From NCBI RefSeq assembly GCF_014595975.1, contig NZ_JABWGQ010000015.1, positions 62,001-126,000 on the forward strand: a stretch of 64,000 nt of DNA, read 5' to 3'. Shown piece after piece: positions 8,948 through 19,073 of this stretch; position 1 is the first letter of the stretch, and each line of letters begins with the position of its first letter. The notes below the pieces were generated by a model. The model did not search any database. It was not told where the DNA came from and saw only the letters and a program-made list of their open reading frames with translations. The position numbers and the translations under genes are program-made. The stretch is from Sphingopyxis sp. LK2115 (lineage in GTDB: Bacteria; Pseudomonadota; Alphaproteobacteria; Sphingomonadales; Sphingomonadaceae).

Positions 8948-9529
8948 CTACCCCCGCATCCTGTTCGCCATGCCCAGGATGTCGTCGAGCGGATTGCCGT
9001 CGCCGTCCATGTCAAGCATCCGGGCCAGCCCGCCTGCCGAGGAGGCGCCGCCACCCAGCGCGCCGCCGAGGACATTGCCGAGCAGACCACCGAGGCCGCC
9101 CGAAAGCCCGCCCTCGCCGCTGCCCTGTCCGCGCTGTTTCGCCATATAGCCCGCGACCATCATCGCGAGGATCGGCAGCATCTTTTTGAGCAGCCCTGCG
9201 TCGAGGCCGGTCTCGGCCGCCGCCCGCCTCGCGACGGTGCGGCTGACGTCCTTTGACCCGAAGATCTGGCCGAGCACGTCATTGCCCGCCTGAACCGGCG
9301 TCGGCTGCGGGCCAAGCACGGCGTCGAGCAGCCCCCCGCCGCCGAGCTGGCCGAGCAGGCCGCCGAGACCTTCGACGCCGCCGCCCGCCTGCGCCTGTTT
9401 CTTGAACCCGCCCAGGATCGCGGGAAGCAGCGCGTCGGCGCCCTGTTTCGCCATCGCGGGCGGCACGCCCAGTTCCTTCGCCATCGATTCGATGCCGCCG
9501 GCCTGCGCCAATATGTCGGTGAGGTTCAT
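8948..9529 (-). CDS. DUF937 family protein
   Basis: 193 residues, beginning MNLTDILAQAGGIESMAKEL. The domain shows the helical repeat with LPAILGGFKKQ and a later VARRAAAETGLDAGLLKKMLPILAMMVAGYM, typical of DUF937 (YidB-like). A glycine-rich linker and a glycine-rich tail flank the helices, and the last segment has an acidic DMDGDGNPLDDIL loop that resembles an EF-hand-like calcium loop. No signal peptide. Function unknown. Confidence 0.85.
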   Translation of the reverse strand: MNLTDILAQAGGIESMAKELGVPPAMAKQGADALLPAILGGFKKQAQAGGGVEGLGGLLGQLGGGGLLDAVLGPQPTPVQAGNDVLGQIFGSKDVSRTVARRAAAETGLDAGLLKKMLPILAMMVAGYMAKQRGQGSGEGGLSGGLGGLLGNVLGGALGGGASSAGGLARMLDMDGDGNPLDDILGMANRMRG

Positions 9530-9704
9530 CGCGCGCGTCTCCCGCTATGGCGCCGATCGGTCCGCGCCCCAGACCTGCACTATAGCAGCGCGCCAGCGCA
9601 CGGCGAGACGTTCATTTGGCTGTCATTATCAACGCCATAATCCTAGCCTGCGGTTCCCCGACTCGGCCATTCCGGCCAGACCGCGCGACAGTGGGAGCGA
9701 AATC

Positions 9705-10103
9705 ATGGGCATTTTCAGCAGCATCAAGGATGCGATCTTCGGCAAGAAGGCCGAAGCGGCCGAACCCGTCGCCCCGGCGGCCCCCAGCCCCGTCGGCTCT
9801 GCGCTCGACGCCGCGACGCAGGCGATGGCGACGGCCGCCGCCCAGCCGGTCGATGTCGAGGCGATTTTGACCGCCGAGGCCGCAAAGACCGATCAGGACC
9901 TCAACTGGCGCACTTCGATCGTCGACCTGATGAAATTGCTCGGGCTCGATTCGAGCCTCGCCAACCGCAAGGAACTGGCGACCGAGCTCGGCTATACCGG
10001 CGCGCTCGACGGCAGCGCCGAAATGAACATCTGGCTGCACAAGGCGGTGATGCGCGAGCTTGCAGCGAACGGCGGCAAGGTTCCCGCCGACCTGATGGAT
10101 TGA
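9705..10103 (+). CDS. DUF3597 family protein
   Basis: 132 residues from the ATG at 9705, preceded by GGGAG at 9693-9697. Starts MGIFSSIKDAIFGKKAEA, followed by an Ala/Pro-rich linker and then the conserved C-terminal domain (VDVEAILTAEA, NWRTSIVDLMKLLGLDSS, LATELGYTG, WLHKAVMRELAANGGKVP). This matches DUF3597. The domain is small and helical, cytoplasmic, of unknown function. It is divergent from the DUF937 gene, with 175 bases between the starts. Confidence 0.88.
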   Translation: MGIFSSIKDAIFGKKAEAAEPVAPAAPSPVGSALDAATQAMATAAAQPVDVEAILTAEAAKTDQDLNWRTSIVDLMKLLGLDSSLANRKELATELGYTGALDGSAEMNIWLHKAVMRELAANGGKVPADLMD

Positions 10104-10106
10104 TCC

Positions 10107-10303
10107 CGGTCAAGCCCGCCCCTTCGGGGGACGGCAGCGAAATCCGGCGGCTTGCCGTCTGGTTGCAGCGGGTGGGGGCTTGTCGCCTTGCGAAGGCTAC
10201 AAGCCCTCAATCGGCGTCGGGTGGATCGGCCCCCGGCTGGTTCAGGTCGGTCCGGGGGACCGACCGACCCGACACCCGCTTTCCCGAAGGGCGGGGCTTC
10301 ATG
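10107..10303. repeat. Composite palindromic repeat, pyrimidine/purine-rich family
   Basis: The ends are inverted copies (AAGCCCGCCCCTTCGGGGG near 10112-10130 and CCCGAAGGGCGGGGCTTCATG near 10283-10303). An inner hairpin near 10170-10206 has GTGGGGGCTT, GCCTTGCG, AAGG and AAGCCC in the same order as the repeat between atpD and atpC at 41338-41466. The gap between DUF3597 and DUF885 genes (10104-10374) is almost wholly this element. Confidence 0.65.
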
Positions 10304-10374
10304 CCGACCATTGACCGTCGCGCTCCGCCGCCTAGACAGGTTTCAACCGAAACAAACCTTTCAGGGAGCCGCCA

Positions 10375-12219
10375 GTGCATCGTCCGCTTTCCGTCCCCGT
10401 CAGCCGCCGCCACACGCTCGCCGCGCTCGGCGCGGGCACCGCGGGCATCGCCCTCGCCAGCCCCGCCGCGGCGTTGCAGGACGCGCCCGGCGACGGCGCG
10501 CAGCGATTGCTCGCCTCGGTCGCCGACAATCTGCTTGCCCATTCGCCCGAGGGGGCGACCTCGCTCGGCATCGACACCGGCGACCGCGCGGCGATGCGCG
10601 GGCAGCTCGGTGATCGCTCGGCGACGGGTGTGCAGGCGCTCGCCGACACGCTGAAGGCCGATGTAGCGCGCGTCCGCGCCGTCGACAAGGCGGGCCTCGA
10701 CCATGCGACGCGCACCAGCCTGGCGGTTGTCGAAAGCGCCTATGACGTCGCGCTCGCGGGCTTTGCCCTGCCTTATGGCGACGTCGCCGTCGGCGGGTGG
10801 CGCAACACGCCCTATGTGGTGATCCAGAACGTCGGCGCCTATCTCGACATTCCCAAGTTCCTCGACAGCGACCATCCGGTCAAATCGTCGGCCGACGCCG
10901 AAGCCTATCTGGCGCGCCTCAATGCCTTCCCCACCGTTCTCGATGGCGAGACCGAGCGGCTGAAGGCCGCGGGCGCGCAGGGGCTGATCGCCCCCGCCTT
11001 CCTGATCGACAAGGCGGTCAAGCAGATGGAGGCGAGCCTTGCCGACGCAAAATCGGGCGGGTCCATGGTCGAAAGCCTGACGCGCCGCGCGGCCGCGGCC
11101 AAACTGGGCGGCGACTGGGGCGCGCGCGCCGCAAGGATCGTGCAGGGTCCGGTCGCTGCCGCGCTTGAGCGCCAGCTCGCCGCGATGAAGGCGCAACGGC
11201 CCGGGGCGACGATGGATGCGGGCCTGTGGGCACGGCCGGGCGGCGACGAATGGTATGCATGGGGGCTGCGCGCATCGACCACCACGCGGATGACCCCCGA
11301 CGCGATTCACGAAATGGGGCGACACGAACTCGCCGAACTCCACGGCCGGATGGACCCGATCCTGAAGAAGCTCGGTTATACGCAAGGTTCGGTCGGCGAC
11401 CGGATGAACGCGCTCGCCAGGGATCCGCGCTATCAATTCCCCGACAATGACGCGGGCCGCGCCGAAATCGTCGCCTATATCCAGACCTGGCTGGACAAGA
11501 TCCGCGCCGAACTGCCGCGCGCCTTCCGCACCTTGGTCAAGGGCAATGTCGAGGTGAAGCGCCTGCCTCTGGCCGAAGAGCCGGGCGCGCCCGCGGCCTA
11601 TGGCGGCGCGGGGTCCATTGACGGCAGCATTCCGGGGCGCTTCTGGATCAACCTGCGCACCACCGAATTGCACAGCAAATATTCGCTTCCCGATCTGACG
11701 ATGCACGAGGCGATCCCCGGCCACGCCTGGCAGGGCGAATATGCGCATTCGATGCCGCTCATTCGCACGATGCTGGCGTTCAACGCCTATTCGGAGGGCT
11801 GGGCGTTATACGCGGAACAGCTTGCCGACGAGCTCGGCCTCTATGACGATTTCGAGGTCGGACGGCTCGGTTACCTTCAGTCGCTCGCCTTCCGCGCCTG
11901 TCGTCTTGTCGTCGATACCGGCCTTCATGCGAAACGCTGGACGCGCGAGCAGGCGGTGCGCTTCTTCGTCGAGGAAAATGGCTCGAACCCGCTCGAGGTC
12001 GCGAGCGAGGTCGACCGCTATTGCAGCTGGGCCGGGCAAGCGTGCGGATACAAGGTCGGGCACAGCGAGATCGTCCGCCAGCGCGGGCTGGCACAGGCGG
12101 CGCTGGGGCCGAAATATGACCTGCGCGATTTCAACGATGTCGTGGTCAAGGGCGGCAATGTCCCGCTCGACGTGCTGGCGCTGAATGTTGCCGACTATAT
12201 GAAGGGCGCGAAGGAGTAA
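10375..12219 (+). CDS. Tat-exported DUF885 family protein (putative metallopeptidase)
   Basis: 614 residues from a GTG at 10375, seven bases after AGGGAG. The N terminus contains SRRHTLAALGAGTAGIALA, a twin-arginine signal, so it is exported folded, probably with a bound metal. The DUF885 body has the hallmark HEAIPGHAWQGEYA, an HExxxGH-like metal-binding motif, followed by YSEGWALYAEQLADELG with a conserved Glu. Members are believed to be zinc-dependent peptidases; that activity is family-based inference. The C terminus has YKVGHSEI and the usual DFNDVVV segment. It stands alone between repeats. Confidence 0.9.
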   Translation: MHRPLSVPVSRRHTLAALGAGTAGIALASPAAALQDAPGDGAQRLLASVADNLLAHSPEGATSLGIDTGDRAAMRGQLGDRSATGVQALADTLKADVARVRAVDKAGLDHATRTSLAVVESAYDVALAGFALPYGDVAVGGWRNTPYVVIQNVGAYLDIPKFLDSDHPVKSSADAEAYLARLNAFPTVLDGETERLKAAGAQGLIAPAFLIDKAVKQMEASLADAKSGGSMVESLTRRAAAAKLGGDWGARAARIVQGPVAAALERQLAAMKAQRPGATMDAGLWARPGGDEWYAWGLRASTTTRMTPDAIHEMGRHELAELHGRMDPILKKLGYTQGSVGDRMNALARDPRYQFPDNDAGRAEIVAYIQTWLDKIRAELPRAFRTLVKGNVEVKRLPLAEEPGAPAAYGGAGSIDGSIPGRFWINLRTTELHSKYSLPDLTMHEAIPGHAWQGEYAHSMPLIRTMLAFNAYSEGWALYAEQLADELGLYDDFEVGRLGYLQSLAFRACRLVVDTGLHAKRWTREQAVRFFVEENGSNPLEVASEVDRYCSWAGQACGYKVGHSEIVRQRGLAQAALGPKYDLRDFNDVVVKGGNVPLDVLALNVADYMKGAKE

Positions 12220-12289
12220 GCTCCGTCAGCGCCGCGATATTTCAGACTCGCACAAAGCTGCGAAGCCACGAAATTGTCCCCAACCCATT

Positions 12290-12371
12290 CGCCCTGAGCT
12301 TGTCGAAGGGTCGTTCTTTCTTCCGGTGCCGGAAAGGACGATGCTTCGACAAGCCCGGCGCGAACGGAGGG
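12290..12371. repeat. Palindromic repeat, CTTGTCGAAGG type
   Basis: Left arm at 12290-12320 (CCTGAGCTTGTCGAAGGGTC core) and right arm at 12331-12365 (GATGCTTCGACAAGCCCGG core) are imperfect inverted copies. The same arrangement occurs at 36479-36554. An outer pair, GCCACGAA near 12266 and TTCGTGGC near 12392, suggests a larger element. Confidence 0.65.
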
Positions 12372-12426
12372 CGAAAGACCCACATTGCGGCTTCGTGGCA
12401 TTGCGCCAGTCCCGCGGGCGCGACGC

Positions 12427-12873
12427 TCAAGGCAGCGGCATCAAATCCGGCTCGACAAACCCGCGCCGCGCGGACACCGAAAAGAGCCGTTCGCGACTGT
12501 AAAAGCGCAGCGGCCAGTCGCGTCGGCCGACGTCGGACAACAGCAGCGCGTTGACACGCGCGGCCAGCCCGGTCTCGGCGGTCTCCGTCAGAAACAGCCG
12601 CACGCCCGCCACATAGGCGCGGGTGATGCTGTCGTGATAGCCATTATGGTCGTCGTTCACCCCGCCGACGCTTTCGTTGAAACGGCGGATGATCCCCGCG
12701 ATCGCGGCATCGACGTCGATGCCTGCACGCTCGGTGAGCAGCCACAGGCACGCGGCCAGATGCGCCTCGTGCGTCCACGCCGCGCGCGGCAGCGTGCAGG
12801 CGAGCAGCCCTTCGCCCAGCGCGCGGATGTCCGCATCGCGCTCGAACAGGCGCGGCGAAAAATCGGTGGTCAT
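12427..12873 (-). CDS. Conserved hypothetical protein
   Basis: 148 residues, not recognised as a named family. Starts MTTDFSPRLFERDADIRALG; contains WTHEAHLAACLWLL and GGVNDDHNGYHDSITRAYV, so several His residues could bind a metal, in a helical protein of about 16 kDa without signal peptide. The Shine-Dalgarno AAGGA lies eight bases before the ATG and is inside a 10-bp hairpin. The gene follows pckA at 47 bases on the same strand and may be cotranscribed with it. Confidence 0.75.
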   Translation of the reverse strand: MTTDFSPRLFERDADIRALGEGLLACTLPRAAWTHEAHLAACLWLLTERAGIDVDAAIAGIIRRFNESVGGVNDDHNGYHDSITRAYVAGVRLFLTETAETGLAARVNALLLSDVGRRDWPLRFYSRERLFSVSARRGFVEPDLMPLP

Positions 12874-12877
12874 TGGT

Positions 12878-12916
12878 CCGGTCCTTCGAGGTGAATGGCC
12901 ACCCGGGAAGGACCGG
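12878..12916 (-). promoter_or_regulatory. Hairpin between pckA and the next gene that covers its ribosome binding site
   Basis: On the minus strand CCGGTCCTTC (12916-12907) pairs perfectly with GAAGGACCGG (12887-12878) around a 19-base loop. The second arm holds AAGGA, the only good Shine-Dalgarno for the ATG at 12873. No T-run follows, so it is not a classical terminator. It begins four bases after the pckA stop. Confidence 0.6.
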
Positions 12917-12920
12917 GCGG

Positions 12921-14522
12921 TTATGCTGCGACGGTGGCCTGCGGGGCGGCCTGGCGGACGCCTTCATCGACATGGCTTTCAAATTGCGCGAAATTGTCGA
13001 TGAATTGCTGGACCAGCACCTGCGCGGTGCGGTCATAGGCCGCCTTGTCGGCCCAGGCTTCGCGCGGGTCGAGCAGGCTCGCGTCGACCCCCGGCACCGC
13101 GACGGGGACCATGAAGCCGAAATAGGGATCGCGGCGGAACTCGGCATCGTTCAGGCTGCCGTCGAGCGCGGCGTTGAGCAAGGCGCGGGTCGCCTTGATC
13201 GGCATCCGCTTGATGCCGTCCATCGTCGCCATGCCGCCGGTCCAGCCGGTGTTGACCAGCCAGCACTGGACGCCGCCCCTGGCGATGCGCTCTTTCAACA
13301 GATTGCCATAGACCGACGGATGGCGCGGCATGAAGGGCGCGCCGAAACAGGTGGAGAAAGTCGCCTCCGGCTCGGTCACGCCGATTTCGGTCCCCGCGAC
13401 GCGCGCGGTGTAGCCCGACAGGAAATGATACATCGCCTGATCGGGGGTCAGCTTCGCGATCGGGGGCAGCACGCCATAGGCGTCGGCGGTGAGCATGATG
13501 ATGTTCTGCGGCACCGGACCCATATTTTTTTCCGACGTGTTCGGAATGAAATCAATGGGATAGCTGCCGCGGCTGTTCTCGGCGAGGCTCGCGTCGTCGA
13601 AATCGAGCTCGCGCGTCACCGGGTCCATCACGACATTTTCGAGCACCGTTCCGAAACGCTTGGTGGTCGCGAAAATCTCTGGCTCGGCTTCCGGCGACAG
13701 GCGGATCATCTTGGCATAGCAGCCGCCCTCGAAATTGAAGACCGCGGTATCCGACCAGCCATGTTCGTCGTCGCCGATCAGCGTGCGCGAGGCGTCGGCC
13801 GACAGCGTCGTTTTGCCAGTGCCAGACAGGCCGAAAAAGACCGCAGTGTCGCCCTTTGGCCCGATGTTCGCCGAACAGTGCATCGGCATCACGCCCCTTG
13901 TCGGGAGCAGGTAATTGAGGATGCCGAACACCGACTTCTTCATTTCGCCGGCATATTGCGTGCCGCCGATCAGGATCAGCTTTTCGGTGAAATTGACCGC
14001 GATCACCGTTTCGCTGCGCGTGCCATGCTTCGCCGGGTCGGCACGGAAGCTCGGCAGGTCGACGATCGTATATTCGGCCGCAAAGCCGGTCAGCTCCTCG
14101 GCCGTCGGGCGGCAGAGCAGGGTGCGGATGAACTGGCTGTGCCAGGCGAATTCGGTGATGACCTGCACCGCGACGCGGTGTTCGGGCTGCGACCCGCCGA
14201 ACAGCTGCTGGCGATAGAGGCGCGGACGCCCGGCGAGATGTGCGAAGAAATCGGCCTTCAGTGCCGCGAAATGATCGGGGGTCATCGGCACATTGGTCTT
14301 GCCCCACCAGATCGTATCGCGCGTTTCATCGTCCTGGACGATGAACTTGTCCTTCGCGCTGCGTCCCGTGTGCTTGCCGGTCGCGACGACAAGCGGGCCG
14401 TCCTTGGCAAGCCGACCTTCGCCGTGGCGAACCGCATCCTCGACCAGCGGCGCGGTGCCCCAGTTTTCGGCGATATCCGCCTGCGTTTCGATAGTGTCGC
14501 CGCCGATCACAACCTTGGTCAT
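12921..14522 (-). CDS. pckA: Phosphoenolpyruvate carboxykinase (ATP)
   Basis: Converts oxaloacetate and ATP to phosphoenolpyruvate, the entry step of gluconeogenesis. 533 residues, usual length. The nucleotide and metal site [13 protein letters not shown] is present, preceded by MHCSANIG, and followed by the kinase-2 segment LIGDDEHGW; the oxaloacetate/Mn loop region [11 protein letters not shown] is also seen. It is divergent from chvI, which in rhizobia is the regulator first linked to pckA; the shared 353-base promoter region is therefore of interest. Downstream lies the small unknown gene. Confidence 0.98.
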   Translation of the reverse strand: MTKVVIGGDTIETQADIAENWGTAPLVEDAVRHGEGRLAKDGPLVVATGKHTGRSAKDKFIVQDDETRDTIWWGKTNVPMTPDHFAALKADFFAHLAGRPRLYRQQLFGGSQPEHRVAVQVITEFAWHSQFIRTLLCRPTAEELTGFAAEYTIVDLPSFRADPAKHGTRSETVIAVNFTEKLILIGGTQYAGEMKKSVFGILNYLLPTRGVMPMHCSANIGPKGDTAVFFGLSGTGKTTLSADASRTLIGDDEHGWSDTAVFNFEGGCYAKMIRLSPEAEPEIFATTKRFGTVLENVVMDPVTRELDFDDASLAENSRGSYPIDFIPNTSEKNMGPVPQNIIMLTADAYGVLPPIAKLTPDQAMYHFLSGYTARVAGTEIGVTEPEATFSTCFGAPFMPRHPSVYGNLLKERIARGGVQCWLVNTGWTGGMATMDGIKRMPIKATRALLNAALDGSLNDAEFRRDPYFGFMVPVAVPGVDASLLDPREAWADKAAYDRTAQVLVQQFIDNFAQFESHVDEGVRQAAPQATVAA

Positions 14523-14875
14523 TTCACTCGCCTTTCCTTGGCCCGCGGGCGCCTTTGCATAGGTATGCAGGACATGCCGTGCGAAAGCGATGGGCCCGCA
14601 CGAACATGGGGTGCCGACGAAACGCCGATTCCGAAATCCCGGCCGCGTTAGCGAGGATGCGCGCCGAGGTCAAAAGATTAAAGGGTGAATCGCGGCGTGG
14701 CGCCCGCCACGCCCGCCAACTCCATCCGTCCCCCTTCCGATGGGGGACGGACAGGCAGCCCTGACCACGAAGCGGCTTGGGCGGAGCGGGGCGCGGGGGC
14801 AGGTGCGAGTCACGCGGTTGTCGCTGAGCCACTTATCGGCTAATTCGCGGATCAAGGTCGGCCAACGGAAAGAGC
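14523..14875. other. Divergent regulatory region pckA / chvI
   Basis: 353 bases without a gene, holding the promoters of both pckA and the chvI operon. A perfect 10-bp hairpin (TCCGTCCCCC and GGGGGACGGA, 14725-14751) with a purine-rich flank lies in the middle and resembles the dispersed pyrimidine/purine repeats. I see no certain -35/-10 pair. Confidence 0.6.
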
Positions 14876-15586
14876 ATGACGGCAACCATCGCGCTGGTCG
14901 ACGACGACCGCAACATCCTGCAATCGCTGTCGATCGCGCTTCAGGCCGAGGGGTTCGCCACGCGCGTCTATTCGGACGGCGAAGCGGCGCTGAAGCCGCT
15001 TATCGACAATCCACCCGACCTCGCCGTCTTCGACATCAAGATGCCGCGGATGGACGGGCTCGAGCTGCTCCGCCGCCTGCGTGAAAAAAGCCAGCTTCCG
15101 GTCATCTTCCTGACCAGCAAGGACGACGAGATCGACGAGGCGCTGGGCCTTGCAATGGGCGCCGACGATTATATCGCCAAACCTTTCTCGCAGCGGCTGG
15201 TCATCGCGCGCATTCGCGCGATCCTGCGTCGCGTCGAATTGAACCGTGCGACGCCAAGCGAGGATGACGAACCCGTCGCCGAGCCGATCACACGCGGGCG
15301 GCTGCGAATGGACCCCGCGCGCCACAAGGTCAGCTGGGACGGCAAGGACGTCACGCTGACCGTCACCGAGTTCCTGATCCTCGAAACGCTGGCCAGTCGC
15401 CCCGGCATCGTGCGCAGCCGCAACCAGTTGATGGACGCCGCCTATCAGGACGATGTCTATATCGACGACCGCACGATCGACAGCCACATCAAGCGGCTGC
15501 GCCGCAAGTTCCGCGAGGTCGACCCCGATTTCGACGCCATCGCCACCCTCTATGGCGCCGGATACCGCTTTGCCGACGAGGGCTGA
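14876..15586 (+). CDS. chvI: Response regulator ChvI
   Basis: OmpR-family response regulator, 236 residues. The receiver domain has the acidic pocket D9-D11, phosphoacceptor Asp53 in [11 protein letters not shown], Lys102 in IAKPF; the C-terminal winged helix spans about 135-235 with [19 protein letters not shown] and the end GAGYRFADE. In alphaproteobacteria ChvI works with ChvG as an envelope/acid and carbon-linked regulator; the gene order here (chvI-chvG-hprK-rapZ-EIIA-ptsH) is the conserved one. It is divergent from pckA. Confidence 0.95.
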   Translation: MTATIALVDDDRNILQSLSIALQAEGFATRVYSDGEAALKPLIDNPPDLAVFDIKMPRMDGLELLRRLREKSQLPVIFLTSKDDEIDEALGLAMGADDYIAKPFSQRLVIARIRAILRRVELNRATPSEDDEPVAEPITRGRLRMDPARHKVSWDGKDVTLTVTEFLILETLASRPGIVRSRNQLMDAAYQDDVYIDDRTIDSHIKRLRRKFREVDPDFDAIATLYGAGYRFADEG

Positions 15587-17183
15587 TCCCCTGCCCCCCG
15601 ACGCGAGCGCGGCCGAACAGGAGGAATCGCCGCTCGTCTGGTCGGCGCGCTGGTCGCTGACGACGCGCATCCTGGCGGTCAACATCCTCGCGGTCGCGCT
15701 GCTCGCGGGCGGATTCTATTATCTCGACACCTATCGCACCCGACTGGTCGACACGCGCATCGCGGTGATGGAGGATCAGCTCGCGATGCTCGACACCGCG
15801 CTGGAAGCGGCGCGCCCCGAAGAACGCGACCGATTGATCGGCGAATTTGCCGAAGCGACCGAATCGCGCCTGCGCTTCTACGCCGCCGACGGCCGCCTGA
15901 TTTCGGACAGTTTCCGGACCGGCGCGCCGACCTATACATTGCGCGATCCCAATTTGCAGGCGTGGCAGCGCGACGCCGCGCGGGCAATGGACCGCGGGAT
16001 CGACTGGATCGTCGGCGCGCCGACCTATCCCGACTTTCGCGAGCCTGCGGTCGATAAGGCCGCGGCATGGCCCGAAGTGATCGAGGCGCAGCGCACCGGG
16101 TTGCCGACGAGCCGCTTTCGCTATGCCCCCGAACGCACGCCGCTGCTCAGCGCGGCGCGCGTCGTCGATCTCGACACACCGCAGACGGTGCTGATGACGC
16201 TCAACGCGCGCGACATCACACGCACGGTGCGCGCCGAGCGCTTCCGCCTCGCCGTCGTCGTCGCGATGGTGCTGATCGCCTCGATCCTTTTGTCGCTGTT
16301 CCTTGCGCGCACGATCGTACGCCCGCTGCGGCGGCTTGCGCGCGCCGCGGTGCGCGTTCGCCTGGGCCGGGCGCGCGAAGTCGTCGTCCCGCGCCTGCCG
16401 AGCCGCCGCGACGAGATCGGCACGCTCGCGCGCGCATTGAGCGACATGACGCAGGCGCTGCGCGAGCGCATCGACGCGGGCGAGCATTTTGCCGCCGACG
16501 TGACGCACGAGCTCAAGAATCCGATCGCGTCGGTGCGCTCGGCGATCGAGGGACTGGGCCGCGTCCAGTCCGACGAACAGCGCGCGCAGCTGCTTGCCAT
16601 CGCCGACGAGGATGTGCGGCGGCTCGACCGGCTGGTGAGCGACATCAGCGAGGCGAGCCGCGTCGACGCGCAATTGTCGCGCACCTTGTTCGAACCGATC
16701 GACGTCGGGATGATGATCGAATCGATGCTCGCGGCGCGCAAGGCGCGGATCGACCCCGACGCGCCGCACCCCCGCCTCGCCTTTGCGCGCCCGCGCAAGG
16801 GCACCACCATCGTGATGGGCGACGGGCACCGCCTTGAACGCGCCATCGACAATGTCATCGACAACGCCATCAGCTTCTCTCCCGAAACCGGCCTCGTCTG
16901 CATCGCCGCGACGCGGCTGGGCGACGAGGTGCATGTCCGCATCGACGACGACGGTCCCGGCATCGACCCCGCGCAGCGCGAAGCTATTTTCCGCCGTTTT
17001 CACAGCGAGCGTCCGCCCGGCGAAGCCTTTGGCCGTCACAGCGGCCTCGGCCTTGCGATCGCGCGCACGATCGTCGAGGGGCACGGCGGGACGATCAGCG
17101 CGCGCGACCGCGACGACGGCAAGCCAGGCGCGAGCCTGCTCATCACCCTGCCCGCCGCCGAAAGCGCGACAGCCGCCCACTGA
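15552..17183 (+). CDS. chvG: Sensor histidine kinase ChvG
   Basis: About 543 residues from the ATG at 15552, overlapping chvI by 35 bases; no clear ribosome binding site is seen, so the start may also be the TTG at 15570. One membrane span near residues 37-57 ([20 protein letters not shown]), a periplasmic sensing domain with [15 protein letters not shown], a second span near 235-255, HAMP, then the HisKA box [16 protein letters not shown] and the ATPase boxes [22 protein letters not shown] and [18 protein letters not shown]. Phosphorylates ChvI. Confidence 0.95.
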   Translation: MAPDTALPTRADPLPPDASAAEQEESPLVWSARWSLTTRILAVNILAVALLAGGFYYLDTYRTRLVDTRIAVMEDQLAMLDTALEAARPEERDRLIGEFAEATESRLRFYAADGRLISDSFRTGAPTYTLRDPNLQAWQRDAARAMDRGIDWIVGAPTYPDFREPAVDKAAAWPEVIEAQRTGLPTSRFRYAPERTPLLSAARVVDLDTPQTVLMTLNARDITRTVRAERFRLAVVVAMVLIASILLSLFLARTIVRPLRRLARAAVRVRLGRAREVVVPRLPSRRDEIGTLARALSDMTQALRERIDAGEHFAADVTHELKNPIASVRSAIEGLGRVQSDEQRAQLLAIADEDVRRLDRLVSDISEASRVDAQLSRTLFEPIDVGMMIESMLAARKARIDPDAPHPRLAFARPRKGTTIVMGDGHRLERAIDNVIDNAISFSPETGLVCIAATRLGDEVHVRIDDDGPGIDPAQREAIFRRFHSERPPGEAFGRHSGLGLAIARTIVEGHGGTISARDRDDGKPGASLLITLPAAESATAAH

Positions 17184-17236
17184 CCGCAACTGCCTATCGC
17201 CTTGCGGCCCCGCTTCGGCGCCGGTAAGCCTGCGCC

Positions 17237-17683
17237 ATGCTTCCGAGCCGGACCAGACCCGAAATCGTCAACATCCATGCGAGCTGCGTCGCCGCGGGCA
17301 ATGGCGGGGTGCTGATCCTTGGCAATTCGGGGCAGGGCAAGTCCGACCTCGCGCTCCGTCTCATCGACCGCGGCGCCAAGCTCGTCGCCGACGATCGCTG
17401 CGACATATGGTTCGACCGTGGCCGGCTGTGGTGTCGCCCCCCCGACACGCTGGCGGGCAAGCTGGAGGTGCGCGGGATCGGTATCGTCGACCGGCCGTGG
17501 ACCGCACCGGTGCCGCTGGCGCTCGCGGTGCGGCTGACCGACCGTTACGACCGGATGCCTGCGGTCGGACAGGTCGAAACGGTCGTCGGCCACCCGCTTC
17601 CCGCGCTGCTGCTGTCGGCGTTCGAGGTGTCGGCGCCCATCAAGATCATGCTTGCGCTCGAACGGCTGGCGCCCGCGGCATGA
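17237..17683 (+). CDS. hprK: HPr kinase/phosphorylase, short alphaproteobacterial form
   Basis: 148 residues. Contains the P-loop GNSGQGKSD at 29-37, then [12 protein letters not shown] and a C-terminal K-rich-like segment replaced by [10 protein letters not shown]. It has only the catalytic domain; the N-terminal domain of the roughly 310-residue Firmicutes enzyme is absent, as known for alphaproteobacteria. It phosphorylates HPr on the regulatory serine. The stop overlaps the rapZ start (ATGA). Position between chvG and rapZ agrees with the conserved module. Confidence 0.93.
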   Translation: MLPSRTRPEIVNIHASCVAAGNGGVLILGNSGQGKSDLALRLIDRGAKLVADDRCDIWFDRGRLWCRPPDTLAGKLEVRGIGIVDRPWTAPVPLALAVRLTDRYDRMPAVGQVETVVGHPLPALLLSAFEVSAPIKIMLALERLAPAA

Positions 17684-18630
17684 ACGGACAGGCGAACCCT
17701 GCCGCCGAGTCGCGGCTGCTCCTCGTCACCGGCCTTTCAGGTGCAGGCAAATCGACGGTGCTGAAGGTGCTCGAGGATCTGGGCTGGGAAGTCGTCGACA
17801 ATCTGCCGCTCGCGCTGCTTGAAGCGCTGATCGACGCGCCGGTGAAGCGCGGCGAGGCCGAACGCCCGCTCGCGATCGGCATCGACAGCCGCAGCCGGGG
17901 GTTTCGCCCCGCGCTGCTCGTGCGACGGATCAAGGAATTGCGCGAGGGCGGCGGGCGCGACATCCAGACGCTCTTCCTCGATTGCGCGGGCACCGAACTT
18001 GAACGCCGCTTTTCCGAAACGCGGCGGCGTCATCCGCTTGCCGAGGATCGTCCCGCCGCCGACGGCATCGCGCGCGAGCGCGAGATGATGGAGCCGCTGC
18101 GCCGCTGGGCCGAACATGTCGTCGACACCACCAATTACAGCAGCAACGATTTGCAGCAGGAGGTGCGCCAGCGCTTCGGCGATGCCGAGGACGGTAACCC
18201 GGTGCTCAACATATTGAGCTTTGGCTTCGCGCGCGGGTTGCCGCGCAACGCCGACCTGGTGTTCGACATGCGCTATCTGCGCAACCCGCATTGGGATCCG
18301 AAGCTCAAGCCCGGCACCGGGCTCGATCCCGATGTCGCCGCCTATGTCATCGCCGACCCGGCCTATGAAGACAGCGTGTCGCAGATCGAAAAGCTGATCC
18401 TGACGCTGTTGCCGCGTTACCGGGCCGAGGGCAAAAGCTATGTCACCATTGCCTTTGGCTGCACCGGCGGACGTCACCGTTCGGTCCATGTCGCCAGTCG
18501 TGTTGCCCGAACGCTACGCGATTGCGGATATGAGCCGGTGCTGACCCACCGCAATCTTGACTCTGCCCCGCAAGATGGGCTTGAGGGCAAGCCCCCGCCC
18601 GCTGCCCGCGCGTCGGGCGGCAAACGATAA
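17680..18630 (+). CDS. rapZ: RNase adapter protein RapZ (YvcJ family)
   Basis: 316 residues. The P-loop GLSGAGKS lies at 18-25 with the following WEVVDNLPL segment; the C-terminal half has the family signatures [20 protein letters not shown] and [11 protein letters not shown]. In enterobacteria RapZ binds the small RNA GlmZ and guides RNase E; in alphaproteobacteria its partner is unknown, but the gene is linked to PTS genes throughout. The start at 17680 overlaps the hprK stop by four bases; the longer reading upstream is not coding. Confidence 0.95.
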   Translation: MNGQANPAAESRLLLVTGLSGAGKSTVLKVLEDLGWEVVDNLPLALLEALIDAPVKRGEAERPLAIGIDSRSRGFRPALLVRRIKELREGGGRDIQTLFLDCAGTELERRFSETRRRHPLAEDRPAADGIAREREMMEPLRRWAEHVVDTTNYSSNDLQQEVRQRFGDAEDGNPVLNILSFGFARGLPRNADLVFDMRYLRNPHWDPKLKPGTGLDPDVAAYVIADPAYEDSVSQIEKLILTLLPRYRAEGKSYVTIAFGCTGGRHRSVHVASRVARTLRDCGYEPVLTHRNLDSAPQDGLEGKPPPAARASGGKR

Positions 18631-18644
18631 GGGTCGATCACTGC

Positions 18645-19073
18645 ATGCCGAACGACAAGGCTCTGCCGCTCCTGGGAATGGTGCTCGTCACGCACGGCCG
18701 CCTCGCCGAGGAAATGGTCCGCGCGATGGAACATGTCGTCGGCCCGCAGCGCGCCGTCGCCACCGTGTGCATCGGCCCCAACGACAATATGGAGATGCGG
18801 CGCCAGGAGATCGCCGACGCCATCCGCAACGTCGATGAAGGCCGCGGCGTGGTGATGCTGACCGACCTGTTCGGCGGCACCCCTTCAAACCTGGCGATCA
18901 GTCTGCTTGAGGCCGGAAGGACCGAGGTGATCGCGGGAGTCAACCTGCCGATGCTGATCCGCCTCGAAAGCGCGCGCAAGTCGATGGAACTTCGCGCCGC
19001 GGTGATCGCTGCCAAGGAAGCGGGCCAGAAATATATTTCGGTCGCATCCGAAATGCTGGGAGTGGGACCGTGA
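18645..19073 (+). CDS. PTS EIIA component, mannose family
   Basis: 142 residues. Phosphorylatable His17 in VLVTHGRLAEEM; later VMLTDLFGGTPSNLAI and NLPMLIRL match the EIIA-Man fold. There is no EIIB or EIIC nearby, so it belongs to the regulatory, non-transporting PTS of alphaproteobacteria and probably passes signals of carbon or nitrogen status. Its stop overlaps the ptsH GTG start. Confidence 0.93.
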   Translation: MPNDKALPLLGMVLVTHGRLAEEMVRAMEHVVGPQRAVATVCIGPNDNMEMRRQEIADAIRNVDEGRGVVMLTDLFGGTPSNLAISLLEAGRTEVIAGVNLPMLIRLESARKSMELRAAVIAAKEAGQKYISVASEMLGVGP

